Of a stretch of DNA of 27,424 nt, positions 1 through 12,500 are shown piece after piece. The notes beneath the pieces were generated by a model. The model was not told the origin of the DNA. It did no database searches and was given only the letters and a program-made list of their open reading frames with translations. A program made the position numbers and the translations under genes. Every line of letters starts with the position of its first letter. Position 1 is the stretch's first letter. This stretch comes from Ophiothrix spiculata (lineage: Eukaryota > Echinodermata > Ophiuroidea > Amphilepidida > Ophiotrichidae): assembly GCA_000969725.1 (NCBI GenBank), contig JXSR01S032097.1, one strand, 5' to 3'.

Positions 1-325
1 TTTTCACACCTTGGCTACCGCTCCTTAGACCCACATTTCAAGCCTTATTTTCAAACATTTTCAGTTCCCTAGCCTCATTTTTTGAAATTTAGTTCCAAAG
101 ACCCACATTTCAAGCAAAATGTTGAATTATTTTGCTTCCAGAGCCAAAATTTTGCCCAAAACACTAGTTCTGAAGGGTCATTTTTTGGTCCCTTCATTTC
201 TCTAGACCCCCTTTTCAGAGTAAGTCTTCCATTCCCTAGACTAGGGTTTCAGATATCGGGGCCGCACACCCCTACCAAAACCAAAGTTGGGTACCCTCCC
301 CCCCTGGGGGTAATAACGGCCTCAC
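1..325. repeat. Intron with degenerate tandem repeat
   Basis: This is the start of the intron after exon 21. It contains a decayed direct repeat: agacccacatttcaag occurs at 27 and 99, and a related agacccc near 204, each followed by T-rich sequence and a ttccctagc/ttccctag motif. No exon was found. Confidence 0.5.
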
Positions 326-500
326 CTTGGCCATCTGCACCATGAATTTGACAACAAATGACTTGAATCCCTGCAGTCCTGTGTCAGTCAAAAGTTCTGC
401 CACACAAAATGTAGATTGCTGGCAGTCAGTCAGTTGAATGCTCAAGAAATGGGCAAAATGACGAAGCTCTGTCCATGATGGGTTCACTACTCCACAATTA
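326..500 (-). CDS. rnf213: rnf213-like exon 21, last in window
   Basis: 175 bases, phase 2 in, phase 0 out; residues 1365-1423. It reads NCGVVNPSWTELRHFAHFLS, then QLTDCQQSTFCVAELLTDTG, and ends KSFVVKFMVQMAK. These match the RNF213 block HCGVxNPSWSELRNFaxFLNYQLRDCE almost residue by residue. The acceptor is atacacag and the donor is CCAAG|gtgagg. The gene continues to the left beyond the window. Confidence 0.96.
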
Positions 501-3500
501 CTGTGTATTATGAATAAAGGGAATATATAAAATCATTTTGTGATGCATAAAATGTTATAATGTTATGCAAAGCTATGTTACATTATTACAGTGTCCTGCA
601 TTAGTTGAACCTATATTTCTTAGTTACAAGATATCTGACTAATCTACGTATTCAGTGAAGGAATGGAAATATGCAATTAATGTGATAATATTTTACACAA
701 AACTTACAAATAACAAATAACACTATCAGATTTACACCTGAAAAAATTGAGGCACACAAACCAATCTAGGTGATGATTTAAATAAGAGACTTCTGACATG
801 CAAGTTTAGTGCTCTAACAACTAAGATATACAAAAGCTGTCAACTATGAGGGCCTGATTTGAGTGTTTATGGGTTATCCTCGTTCATGTTTGTGAAATCA
901 GCGCGGGTAAACTTAATGTGTTCTCCCTTGCATATGTGTCAGAACATATGCAATAAACAAAACTTGGCAAATTGAACTGTTACCACCGCAATTCGGTGAT
1001 CCTCTTGGATTCCCCCCTTGCAAACCCCCCATCCCACTCCATGCCACACCCCTCATTTGTTTTCACTGCGGTGGACATTTGAGACATGGGTCAGCTTCCA
1101 GAAATAAGATCAAACGATAGATGCTTTAGTATGCCTGGTAGGTGTCCCTCACAAATCATGTCAGATTGATCAAATGGGTTCAATTACAAAAATTAAATAT
1201 TCTTTTTGTATCAAATTTGGTATTCTTTTTTCATTTGTATGTAAGTCTAAGCATTTAGATGAATTGGCAACTAAACAACTCACCTGAGAAGTACTTCTAG
1301 AAACTGTCTGGAATCACCCTCTGCATCCCCTTCAAAATAAAAGTCATCTAGGTCAGCATTCTGTCTGGCAAGATACTGGAAGGCGTGCTGGAAAGCTGCA
1401 CTCTCAAACTCTTGTTGGTCAACTTGAGGATCACTTGCAGGCCACTCAGCTGAGAAGGGCAGAAAGAAATGTCAAGGATAATAAGCCTGAGACCTGGCAA
1501 GTCCTAGTCTTAATACACAATATATAGTTTAAGACAGTTGTGATGGCTCACCCCGAAAGGGGGGACTTTGCAGATGATATCAATTTTGATTTTATCATTT
1601 CATCTGTTACAGCATTTTCTGAGCTTTAAAATGACACCTTACTTGTGCATTTTACAACAGAAAATCTGCTGGAAATTCTTATTATTTTTTGCTGCCTATT
1701 TTCATCAGTTTCTCGAAAAGTGTTCTGTCGCAAAGTCCCCTTTTTCGGGGTGAGTCATCACATTTTAAGTTAACATAAGAACTAAAATTCTTCTGTGGTG
1801 CAGGAAACAGTAAATTTGCAGAATTTGAAAAACGATTGTGGAATTTGCATATTTCAGGACATTTTTAAAAAATTTGAATTTTCCATGGTACATTTTGTTC
1901 AACAATTACACAGAAAAAAATTCAACTGCATTTACTTAACTTTAAGTGTCATCTAAAGCTTTGTCAAGGTCATATTTAAAATTTGATCAATTACTTTCAT
2001 CATGTAGACTGCTGTTAGTTTTATTAATGTCTGACAGTTTACTGGTCCATCAGGTGTATGACGATTCTGTGTATCACAGATTGAATGTACATGTGTACGG
2101 CATACGTAACAGAAACTATGACCAACTTACTATATACATGTTAGTGTTTTGTCACAGGAATCATATATTTATGTACTTCCTACCTTCTCGCTGCAATGCC
2201 CTCAGTACATCATGTGGGGCTCTGCAGGTAACACTAGGTAGTAACCCATAAAATGGAAGCACGGTGCCTCTTGCCATGCGCTGAAGTGTAACAAAAATAA
2301 AACAGATAACCACTCCTGTTATAAATTTCCCATGTAGCATTTAAAAAAGATCCAACAAAGCACAGACAACTACACAGCAAGATTCATCCCGCAATCTGGA
2401 AAAATATCACACATATTGCAACTTGACTGAATGGTTGGTCCCTTTTTCCTTGAAAATTCATTTTTAATGGGCGGCATTTCAATTTTCCAGAAGGCATGTT
2501 TGTGGGAATTCTGACATTCGCTACTTTTGCTGGTAGCTATATATGAAGTTTTCAATGATAAAATAATTCTTGCGATGCATGTTCTAAATCTCAAAAATAC
2601 TAAAGTGGTCCTTTTTCTGATTAACCTTTGATTAATATTATAAGACTTACAAGTTAAAAAACTTGATAACTAATGTAATAACTCTTGTATAGGGACTGAG
2701 CTATCTAATATTTTTTTCTTTCATGAAGACTGGCATGCTAAACGAAAATAGCCAGCAGGTTGCATGTGGCCTATTGGCCCCAGATTGTTCACCAATGATC
2801 CATTGTTTCATCCATTATTGTCCACAGCAAAGCACTGAGCAATTATCGTATTAAGGTAACTTACCCTTGAGTTTCTGTGCTGGAGGGCGAAGTCTGTAAT
2901 CTCTATCACATACACATCTTGTGGCTTACGTTTCCAAGCTTTGCCACGGCTGTTACAGAGACCACCCAGAATCAGGAGATTGAAAAGCAAATGATCCAGG
3001 CCTTCTTTTACCTGAGTAGTAGATTAGATGATATCAAAATTAATTAAAGAAAAAAGCAATTCATGATACTCAATGCCACCTATGGAGATAAAGAATTTAA
3101 ACCTAGTCTCACGACTTACGTTTTAGCACAACAAAATTCTTACCATAGGTGCTACATCTAGATGGTATATCTGTGACTGTGTTGAATATGAGGCCTTCTG
3201 ATATGGCAGCAATGCTGACACGACTGCATCCTGATCCACCTGAGCTGTTTGTAATGGTATAGTCACCCACAAATGGTCACTAGCCTTATGCCCAAGATGC
3301 TTGCGTAGTTCCTCAGCATAGCGTTTGATGGCTAGGGTTTTGCCTACTCCTGGACGACTGGATACTATAACTTCAACGGTGCAACTAAAAATTAATGCAA
3401 GACAAACAGACAAAGTTTTAAGAAGAAAAGGGGAACAATGGGAATGGTTGTTCAGAACCGTTTTTTGGAACAATAGAAACAGTTGTTCTGAACATTAGGA

Positions 3501-6500
3501 ACGGTTGTTCAGAACAATAGGAACCGTTGTTCTGAACAATAGGAACGGTTGTTTGGAACAATAGGAACCAACCAGAACCAACTTGCAGTTGAGCTTTAAT
3601 TCAAGTGTCCCCTAAGAAATTGGGAAATAGAAAAGCTATTAGGTATAATAATTATTGATAAACCCTCTTAAGTGACATGCATGGTGTAATAATAGCCTCA
3701 TTAATGAGGTTAAATGTGAATTTAACACATATTCTAATGCAATCTAGTTCTATAAATACAAAGAGTACATATTTTGCAGATTGGACTATGCAATGTATAT
3801 ATCAAGTAACTTAACCAAATTAAAGTCATTCTCACTTGTGAGGGGTAATCACAGCAGCTGGAAGTACTCTGGTAGCTTTTGCTTGTTGAGATAATTCCTC
3901 TCTCAGATACTGTTGAATTTGTGGTATTGGTGGTCCCCCAGGAATCGCTACACGGTACTGGTCTAGGGCTGTCACTATATGAGAACTATCTTCTCTTTCA
4001 CTGCTGCTGAGAATAACTAGATGATAATCTGTCAAAAAATTGTCACAAATATTAGTGAAATTTATAAACATGCATCACACAGGGCGTTTCATCAACATCA
4101 CAATTAATTAGCTGAAAGCTATTAGGGAAATATATCAGGTAGTTGTCATAAATCAACCAATTTTGATATATGGTCTAGAACTAACAAGTCATTAAATATG
4201 AAGGTAGGCCTAATAAGGTATGCAAATTAAAACAAAATTATTTTACCAAAATGGAACATACATCTATCTACACATCCTACCCGGGCATCCTATACACACC
4301 CGCTACACATCCCTATCACATACAGCGTAATAATACCCTTTCATGCCTATGAGAGTGAATTCACTTCCTTATAAGGAATAAATGGATATCCATTATGAGA
4401 CAATGACAGTGCATTAGAGGTGAGCATGGCCAAGTGGTTAAAGCATTGGACTCATAATCAAATGCATTCGTCTGTCGTGGGGTCGAGTCCCGGGCTCGGC
4501 ACGTCTCCTTGTTTCCTTAAGCAAGAAACTTTACTCTACTTGCTTCGTGCTTCGGAGGGCACGTAAAGCTGTCAGTCCCATCTGAATTGTTCTTGACACA
4601 CTGTCAGATGTAAAAGAATGTCACGGGCTAAGCTACGGCTGTTCGAAATAAGAGCAGGGGAATCCTCCCCGGTACCGTGACCGTATGTCAAAAATATGTC
4701 ATCTACTCTAGGACCAGAGTGAATAGTCACTATACCTTCAAAAGTATATTATCTCTCAGGACCAGAGAGCTCATCTAGATGCTGAACAGGTTTTGATGAG
4801 AATAAGCGTAGAAGTAGAAGAATAAGCGTATAAGCGCAATGGACCCTCGCATTGAAAATTGCGGTGCAATGTAGATATACGCATACATCTGACACGCAAT
4901 TTATTACTTAAGTTGGAATGTTACATGTTTGAATAGGGGTGTATGGTTTCCAATAATGATGCCTATTGCTTTTTGGCAAACAATTGACTTCATTCTTTAT
5001 CTTAATCTTTTTGACTAAGAATGAGAATAAAAGATAATATTTATTGTTTTGCCTGTCATCTATCGTCTCATAATGAATGGGCGTACATTATTTTTTCGTA
5101 ATGGGCACCCATTCATTCCCTAATTCTTGGCTTATGCCGGGGGATAAACATTAAAACAACAAAGTGAATATCAAGTCCTACGTACCAGTTTTTCCTTGCA
5201 TCAGGTTGTGGAGCTGTTGCTCTGCTTTCACACTGACATCGTAGTCCAACAGATCAGCTCTTACAAGGCAGAACACACGATCTAAATTGTCACTCAAGGC
5301 TCGTCTCCAAAGCAGCAAAACCTACATTAAGATATATGAATTAAAATTGACTTTGTTTCAACGATGTATGACACTAGCAAAAGAAAACAAATGAATGTTA
5401 AAACAATATATAGCTTCAATTCCTTATCTTCATCTTACAATGAATTTCTGAGTATGCATTCCTAGACATTTGTTTCTAGATTCTAAATACCATTAGAGGT
5501 CCAACTTTTATTTTTTCAAAATTTAGTTAGATTTTTTACAAATATAGTGGTCCAAGAACAAGGGTTTTTGGACCTTTGGTCCAAAATCATACATTTTGGT
5601 CCAAAACTGACCTAACCATCATCTTCTACATGAAAATCCACATCTAGAAATGTGTACTTTTATATGGATTTACATATCAGTTGCTGAGTTACAAAGCATA
5701 AAATATTTCAGAAAAAGGGGGTTTACTGTGCCCTCCACTGCTCATTTGACCTAGGCCTACCTGTTCCAGTGTTGTACTTGGAGAACAGATCAATACTTCC
5801 TCCTGTGTGGGGAGACGTCCATTGTTGAACATGTATAAGGAAAGTACAGTGGTCCATATGTCACCTGAAATAAAATATAGCCAAAAAGTTATGATTAAAT
5901 TTCTACAATATGTGACCAACCACCAAAAACTTCCAGCAAAGTCAGCCCCTGATTAAATTTGTTTTGTTGCCAATTCAAAAAAGATCATAACTTTAGTTTT
6001 AAAATGACACTTGTTTTAAATTTATACTGCACCCTGAAGTAGCGTTACGAAATGTAGACCTATGATACGAATAACTTTTCTCCAGTTTTTGATTTCATCA
6101 AAATGTTTGAAAACATATTGAAATCAAAGTGAAAGGCCAAATGTCTACCAAAATCTTGATTTTTGACGTATCTTACCTAAATAGCTAATAAGAAATAAGA
6201 AATAATTCCTCTTTGTTTTACAAAGCTATTTTCCATAAAGATCAAACCATCTGGGATTCACTGTGGGTATATCATCCCAACCATTTCACTTAACTTGCTC
6301 AATGTTTTGACACTTATGCATTTGGATTGTTATATTTACCCTTATTGCAGTTTCCAATATCTTGGATGGGGCAAACTATGAATTATTTTTTTCCACTTAT
6401 ATTCCATGTTTGTTTTACCTGTTGGTCTGACAATAAGGTTTGGTTGTCCAGTATTCAGGTATGGTGGGAACATTCGGGCAGGCAATTCAGGGTCTGAAAA

Positions 6501-9500
6501 ACAAACATGACATTTTTACTGCTAATCCATTCACTTCCCAAGGTTTTGACTTCTAATATGTGCATAATCATAAACAAGTGCTCAACATTGCTTGGTACCA
6601 AATTTGATTTTTTTAAAAGCAAACCATAATAAAATTTTGTGAGCATAATATTGATTTTCAATGAGTAGAACCATTAAAAACGCAGGAGCAGCAGCAGCTT
6701 AGCAACCACTTAAAGTCAGGCATCAGTGGTAAATAGCAACATCTAGTTGCTATTCAGTTGTAAATTAACCCTATTTAACCCGCCCCAAAATGGCATGAAT
6801 TGTGTGCACTGGGTAGTAGGAACTATATGGCGTGCTTTTAATGAGACTCATTTGTAATGGTATTGGAAGTGGCACATCACTGGATAGCTTGGACATTCAG
6901 CTTTCTGAAAACGAGGATGCATTATCAATTATGCAAATCATATGCAAATTAGCTCATGAATAATTAATGAGCTTCTTGTTTAAAACTAATTTTTCATAAA
7001 TCTAAGTCAGTATTTTGGCTACTTATGTTTAAAAAGTATATATTTTTAGGTTCTATTGAGGAAGCAAGTATAATTATCTCTTCAAATCAAAAGAAATTAG
7101 TTTATTTGATAAACATTTCATAATTTTATGACAGTTTTTGTCCCAATTTTTGAGCTAAATTTTGGCCTAAAATTGGACAAAATCTCATGGTTTCAGGCCA
7201 TAATTGTAAGCCATTAAATCATACTTTAAAGATAGAAAAATTGGGTATAAAGAATGTATTTCTATTTGGGGGTCATAAATCAACCATTCTGAGCACTGTA
7301 TTTGATTTCACATGTCTAGATATTGTTGCTACAGCCTGAAAAAGCAATTTCGTGCCATATGGCACGATTTTGAGCCCCTTGGGTTAAATAGGGTTAAGGG
7401 GAGGGTGCCCCTGGCTCGGGCATAAAAACTTATTTTTTCAGAGTGATGCCTGAATTTAAGTGGGTGCTAAGCTGCTGCTGCTGCTGCGTTTTTAATGGTT
7501 CTACTCCTTGAAAATCAATATTATGTTCACAAACAGCAGCACATGAATGACTTTTAGACTTGACTATGAGTGGGCAATGAGACTTAACTAAAATGGCACC
7601 TCCTCTATTGAAAATTCCTGGATTTGCCCCAGATAACTATTAAACTTAAAGTTTCTTTCACTTAAACCGCTTCACATTAAGACAATTACAACAAAATAAT
7701 CAAACCACCTATGGGAGAGTGCAATTACAAATCCTTTTCCTCCTATATTCTCTCCTGTTAAGCCTCTGCTTCAAATAAATTTTCTAGAGAAACCCAAGGA
7801 GACAGTAAGGAAGAGGATCCTGTTATTGCCAGCATATTTCTAAACATTATCTTGCAAAATAACAGGAACAAAAAATAACCAATACCTAAAATCAATCAGT
7901 CTAGTATTATATATATATTTGGTTTAAAATTAAGGAAAAAAAAGTTCCCAAGTGGTCCCTAAATTTAGAACATTTTACTAAAAATCAGCAAGGACAAGCA
8001 AGTTGGGGTCATTAGAATAAATGGAAGCTAGAAACACCAACTCAGTGGAAACTTTATCATCAACTTAACCTGTGTTTTAACATGTATTCAAAACATTTTT
8101 CCAATCACAAATTAGTATATTTTGCAATATTTGTGTGGCTGTGTTTAGTAACATCATGCTGGCCTCACTGATTCACAAAGCCAGACTCTCTTCCCCACTC
8201 TTGTTAGGAAAAATACTACATGTTCTAATAATATGATCTTGAACTGACTTTCAAGATTTTTCACTTTCAGGTAAATATGTAGCAAGCATGTAATATGAAG
8301 CATATACCCATACTTATGCTTTAGGGAAGGTAGGCACGTTCCATATATGAATTCACCAACATTGCAATAAAAATTAGGATGATAATCGTTAACTCACTTG
8401 CTACACTGAGGTGATATAGGATAGCACCAAGATGTTCCAAACTCAGACAATCTTCAACATCCATTTTCTTCATAGAGTGAAGGTGGTTCTCCCATAGCTG
8501 CTTCAACTGGACGTTTAGTTCACTGATGGAAATAAAGATAATAAGGCAAGTTCATTAATGGTTTGAATTATTTTATTAGCACAGACATTACATATTACAT
8601 ATCTGTAAACTTAATGGGCATTGCCTAGACTAGGTTCATGCTAGGTAATGCAAATGGTGCTAGTGTGTAGTAGAATGTTACATAACAATAACACGAGGAC
8701 AAAAAAGATATTATGAAGGAGATGAGTAGATTGCTATACATACCCTTCATTGGTGTCTTTGAGAAGTCCTTGTGTGACCTCCTTCATGGTCATGGACATA
8801 CTTGGCTTGAGAAGGACATCTCTTCTTCCTCAAGCTGACCATAGTCATCTATTTCTTCATCATAATGTTCTTTATCAATCAGCTCATCATGTAACTTTTC
8901 TACCTACCCTTCATTAATGTCTTCAAGAAGTCTTTGTGTGCTCTCCTTCATGGTCATGGACAAACTTTGGAAGGACATCTCCTCTTCCTCAAGCTGACCA
9001 TAGTCATCTATTTCTTCATCATAGTCTTCTTTATCAATCAGCTCATCATGTAACTTTTCTACCTACCCTTCATTAATGTCTTCAATAAGTATTTGTGTGC
9101 TCTCCTTCATGGTCATGGACAAACTTTGGAAGGACATCTCCTCTTCCTCAAGCTGACCATCAACTATTTCTTCACCATAGTCTTCTTCATCACTCATGTC
9201 ATCACTCAGCCCTTCTGCCTGTAATCCTGATAACAGCTCTTGGATGAGTTCAGTGTTGTTCTCATTTTCAATACACCAATCCACATATCCGTCGGTGTCA
9301 GTTTGCTCCAAGCCCAACGCCTACAAAAAAGGATGTTTAAGAACTACAGCGTTATAAACAATGTAGGTTTTATATATAACATGCACACCTGAAAATGTCA
9401 TTTAAAAAGGTGGTTAAAAACAGGTTGTTGAAAAAAAAACCTAACCTCAACTGCAGCAAGTGCCAATCTGTCTTCAACCGGATAATCATCTATAATCTTT

Positions 9501-12500
9501 TTGGCAATCTCCTTCTTTTCCTTCAAAATAGCTGCCGCATTTGCTTCTGGCAGTTGGCTGTCAACATCCTCTGCTTCCATTGGAGCTGAAGCTGCTTCAT
9601 GTGCAACTTGCCTGATGGCAGCTTTGATGGCACTGTCAATGTCCCTGTGTTCACACATATGTTTCACACTAGAAAGTAAGACATATACCTGCAGAAGGAA
9701 TCAGAGGTTGGGATTTATATTATTCAATATCTTCAAGATGGGTAACCTTTGCCATTTAGTTAGTTTCAAGTATTATTCAAACCATTTATTCAGTTGCAAG
9801 TGTCATTAACAGTCATTTAATTCTGTCATTATAAGAACAGGACTTTCAAAACTATAAAACTTTTGGCTATAATTGCTTTATCTAAATTATATTTTAAGAC
9901 AGAAAATACACAATGAAATCACATGCTGCTGAAGTTATGGATTTCTGCCTTTAATAAAAAAATATTATGCAATTTATCAAATCCGTGGTGAGTTTACAAA
10001 ACTGGTACCTTTACAAAATCTTTCTATTCCTTAAAATGAATTAATGAAATTCTATCATTCTTTTGGCAAATTAAAGGTGTACTGTCAATTAAAAATAAAT
10101 TCAAATCTCAAAAAAACATGAGAAATATTTTTTTTTTTGTGAATGCTAATTGTTTTTGACACACCCTGTAGAAATGTCATGGTTCTCATCTTTCGGTCTT
10201 ATAAAGCAGGTTTAATGGCAGGTTATGAATAAATTTTAAGAATTTTCTTGAAAAAATAAACTATCTATATAACAAATTGACATTATCAAAAGAACTATGT
10301 CCTATCTGTATATTAGAGAGCCAACAATGAAATCAATTCAATATTTCTTAAACATCCTTTCTGGTATTGCGTCAACCCCTTACCTGTGCTGGTAGACGCA
10401 TGTTATTGACAAATTGTGCCAAGTGCTGCCGCAGCAAAACCAGCTGCTCTGTGGTGAAGTAATTCAGCTCATAACATCTTGATCTCTGCTCATCTACATA
10501 GTTATGCCATTCATTTAGGCAACCGTCCATGAACTCGCGTAGGAAATTCAGTTCTTTCATAAGAGGGCGTGTCCCACAGAGGAGATTGATACCACCAAAA
10601 TTGACATGGACTTTGACCTTTGTTTTCTTGTCACAGTACAAGATGGCTTGCCATTCCTTGAATAGAATGCAGCCTGCTGAGCACAGCTTGGTATATGTCG
10701 ACGCCAGCTGCTGGGCAGCAGTGAATACCTGTATTGCAAAGATAGTACTGCAAATAATTCATCAGTGTCATTTAAGATCCTATGTGTACCGTTGCGGCAA
10801 AAGGAACACTTGTAGGCATGCACTTGTGCCTCTTCACAAACATTTTATTAAAATTAGCATCCAGTGACTAAAACTAGAAGACGGTGATTAAATCATACAA
10901 CTTTTGTCATTGTCTACTAACAATAGGGCAAGGTTCCTAGTGCAAAGTAACAATTGCTGGATTTAAAAGATTACTTGTTCATTGGGGCATGTAGAACATA
11001 GCCCCTGTTTCCTGTCAATTTAAGCTATGCTAGCTACTTGAGATAACATACCATTACCACCTGGATACAAAAGGTTGCTACTAAATGCATTAATGGAATT
11101 TACACAAATCTAGACACAAGTGTGGGTCAATAACTACACCCTTTTACCGCGATCATACACACATAAGCAACATAACATGCACCAGACAGGAGAAAATGTA
11201 CTGTTTTCAAAAAATGCTTCAATTAAATTCATCGATCTTTAGTTAATTTATCTTTCTGCATGTTCCATATATTGTGTAATAAACTTAATGTAATTTTGAA
11301 CTAAAGAACTATTGCTAATCACCTTAAATTATCATATGCCCATGCAGGAATATATGAGTGTGCCTAGGTTATAGCAATTATTTTTCACATCCTAATTCTA
11401 AAAAGAGCCAGGCTCACAAGGCTATTACAAAATAGTACCAACAACAGTTTTCGAACAATTACATAGTCATATAAATATTACAAATTGAATAAAGCATTTG
11501 CACTTGCCTCCACAAATTTGTCTACATGTGATTGCAGTCCTTGTCTCTCTTCCAGTGTTTTTCCTGCAACAAGCGTCAACCGGCTCTGCAGATCCCGTAG
11601 AGTTTCCAAATTGTATGTCTGTGTACGTGGTCCTCCATTTTCCTCATCATCATCCTCAGCCACCTCTTTCACAGGAACCCTCAGTTTCAGTGTGGCTGCG
11701 CTACCGTCCTCGTGCAGATTGCCTACTGTGTAGACACCCCCTGCATTGATGGCCTCGGCTTGACTTAAAGAAGACGTTTCCAGAGATCCTTGAGATTCCT
11801 TGACTTCTCTGAACCAGAAGAGATGCCTTTGGGTATCTCTCTATTAAAATGTAACAACAATTTGTTAACAAATGATGAAAGTTTTTGAATTGCATTTTTT
11901 ATATTTTATATTTTACACATGCAATTTGTATTACACAAATACAAATGCACCACAAAAAATGAGTATCCACTACATACTCTTAAAAGGTAAATGTGCAATT
12001 TGATCACAAATTCTCCATTCCTGAAAATTAATATGCCCAAAAATATCCACATTTACAGGATGCAACAAATGCTTGATTCTACAGAAATTTGGAATTTAAA
12101 TACGAGGGCTTAATGCATGATTAGATTATCTTTCATAACAAAACTTTTAAGCAATTATAGTGTATGTATTTTAAATCAAACCAGTTTTATCAGCAATGAT
12201 TGATTATAAGAAACTGTAGGGCTTCAGCATCCTAAGTCGATTAACCCCTGGATATGTTAGTGATATATTAAACAAAAGTTTAAAAAAGAAAATGATCATC
12301 AAATTCTTTACATTTGAAAACTGAAACATACAGTCAAAGTCATTCACATCAAAACTCCTAAAATTACTTATTAAATTATATAGTTTACCATACAAAATGC
12401 TTACTAGTTTCTTCGGTAGCTGTGGATCAGTCTGTAGGGTCTTGAACACCCTCTTTGTCATACGTAGTAGGTCTGTGTATCCTGCTGTTTCCTTAAGCTC

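Noticed and set aside
3432..3571. gaaca/tgttc words resembling steroid receptor response elements
   Set aside because: The consensus needs gaaca-nnn-tgttc with three-base spacing; here the half sites are arranged as ttgttc-n-gaacaa or far apart, and the words are explained by the tandem repeat.
3432..3571. CRISPR-like array
   Set aside because: The repeats are contiguous, with no unique spacers, in an animal intron.
4420..4495. A functional tRNA gene
   Set aside because: The A and B boxes are good, but the acceptor and anticodon stems do not pair properly and the sequence continues into a SINE body with a core shared by another element.
8741..9063. Copies 1 and 2 as normal cassette exons
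   Set aside because: The candidate acceptors either give the wrong phase or lack a pyrimidine tract, and copy 1 has a frame-shifting 5-base insertion. Kept as a finding, not as coding sequence.
9398..9667. Exon 10 starting at the internal ctttctag acceptor (9669)
   Set aside because: In the incoming phase 0 this gives an early stop; the acceptor at 9689 keeps the frame open.
10529..10867. Plus-strand open frames opposite exons 8, 9 and 10
   Set aside because: These are shadows of the minus-strand coding exons, without family resemblance or splice support.
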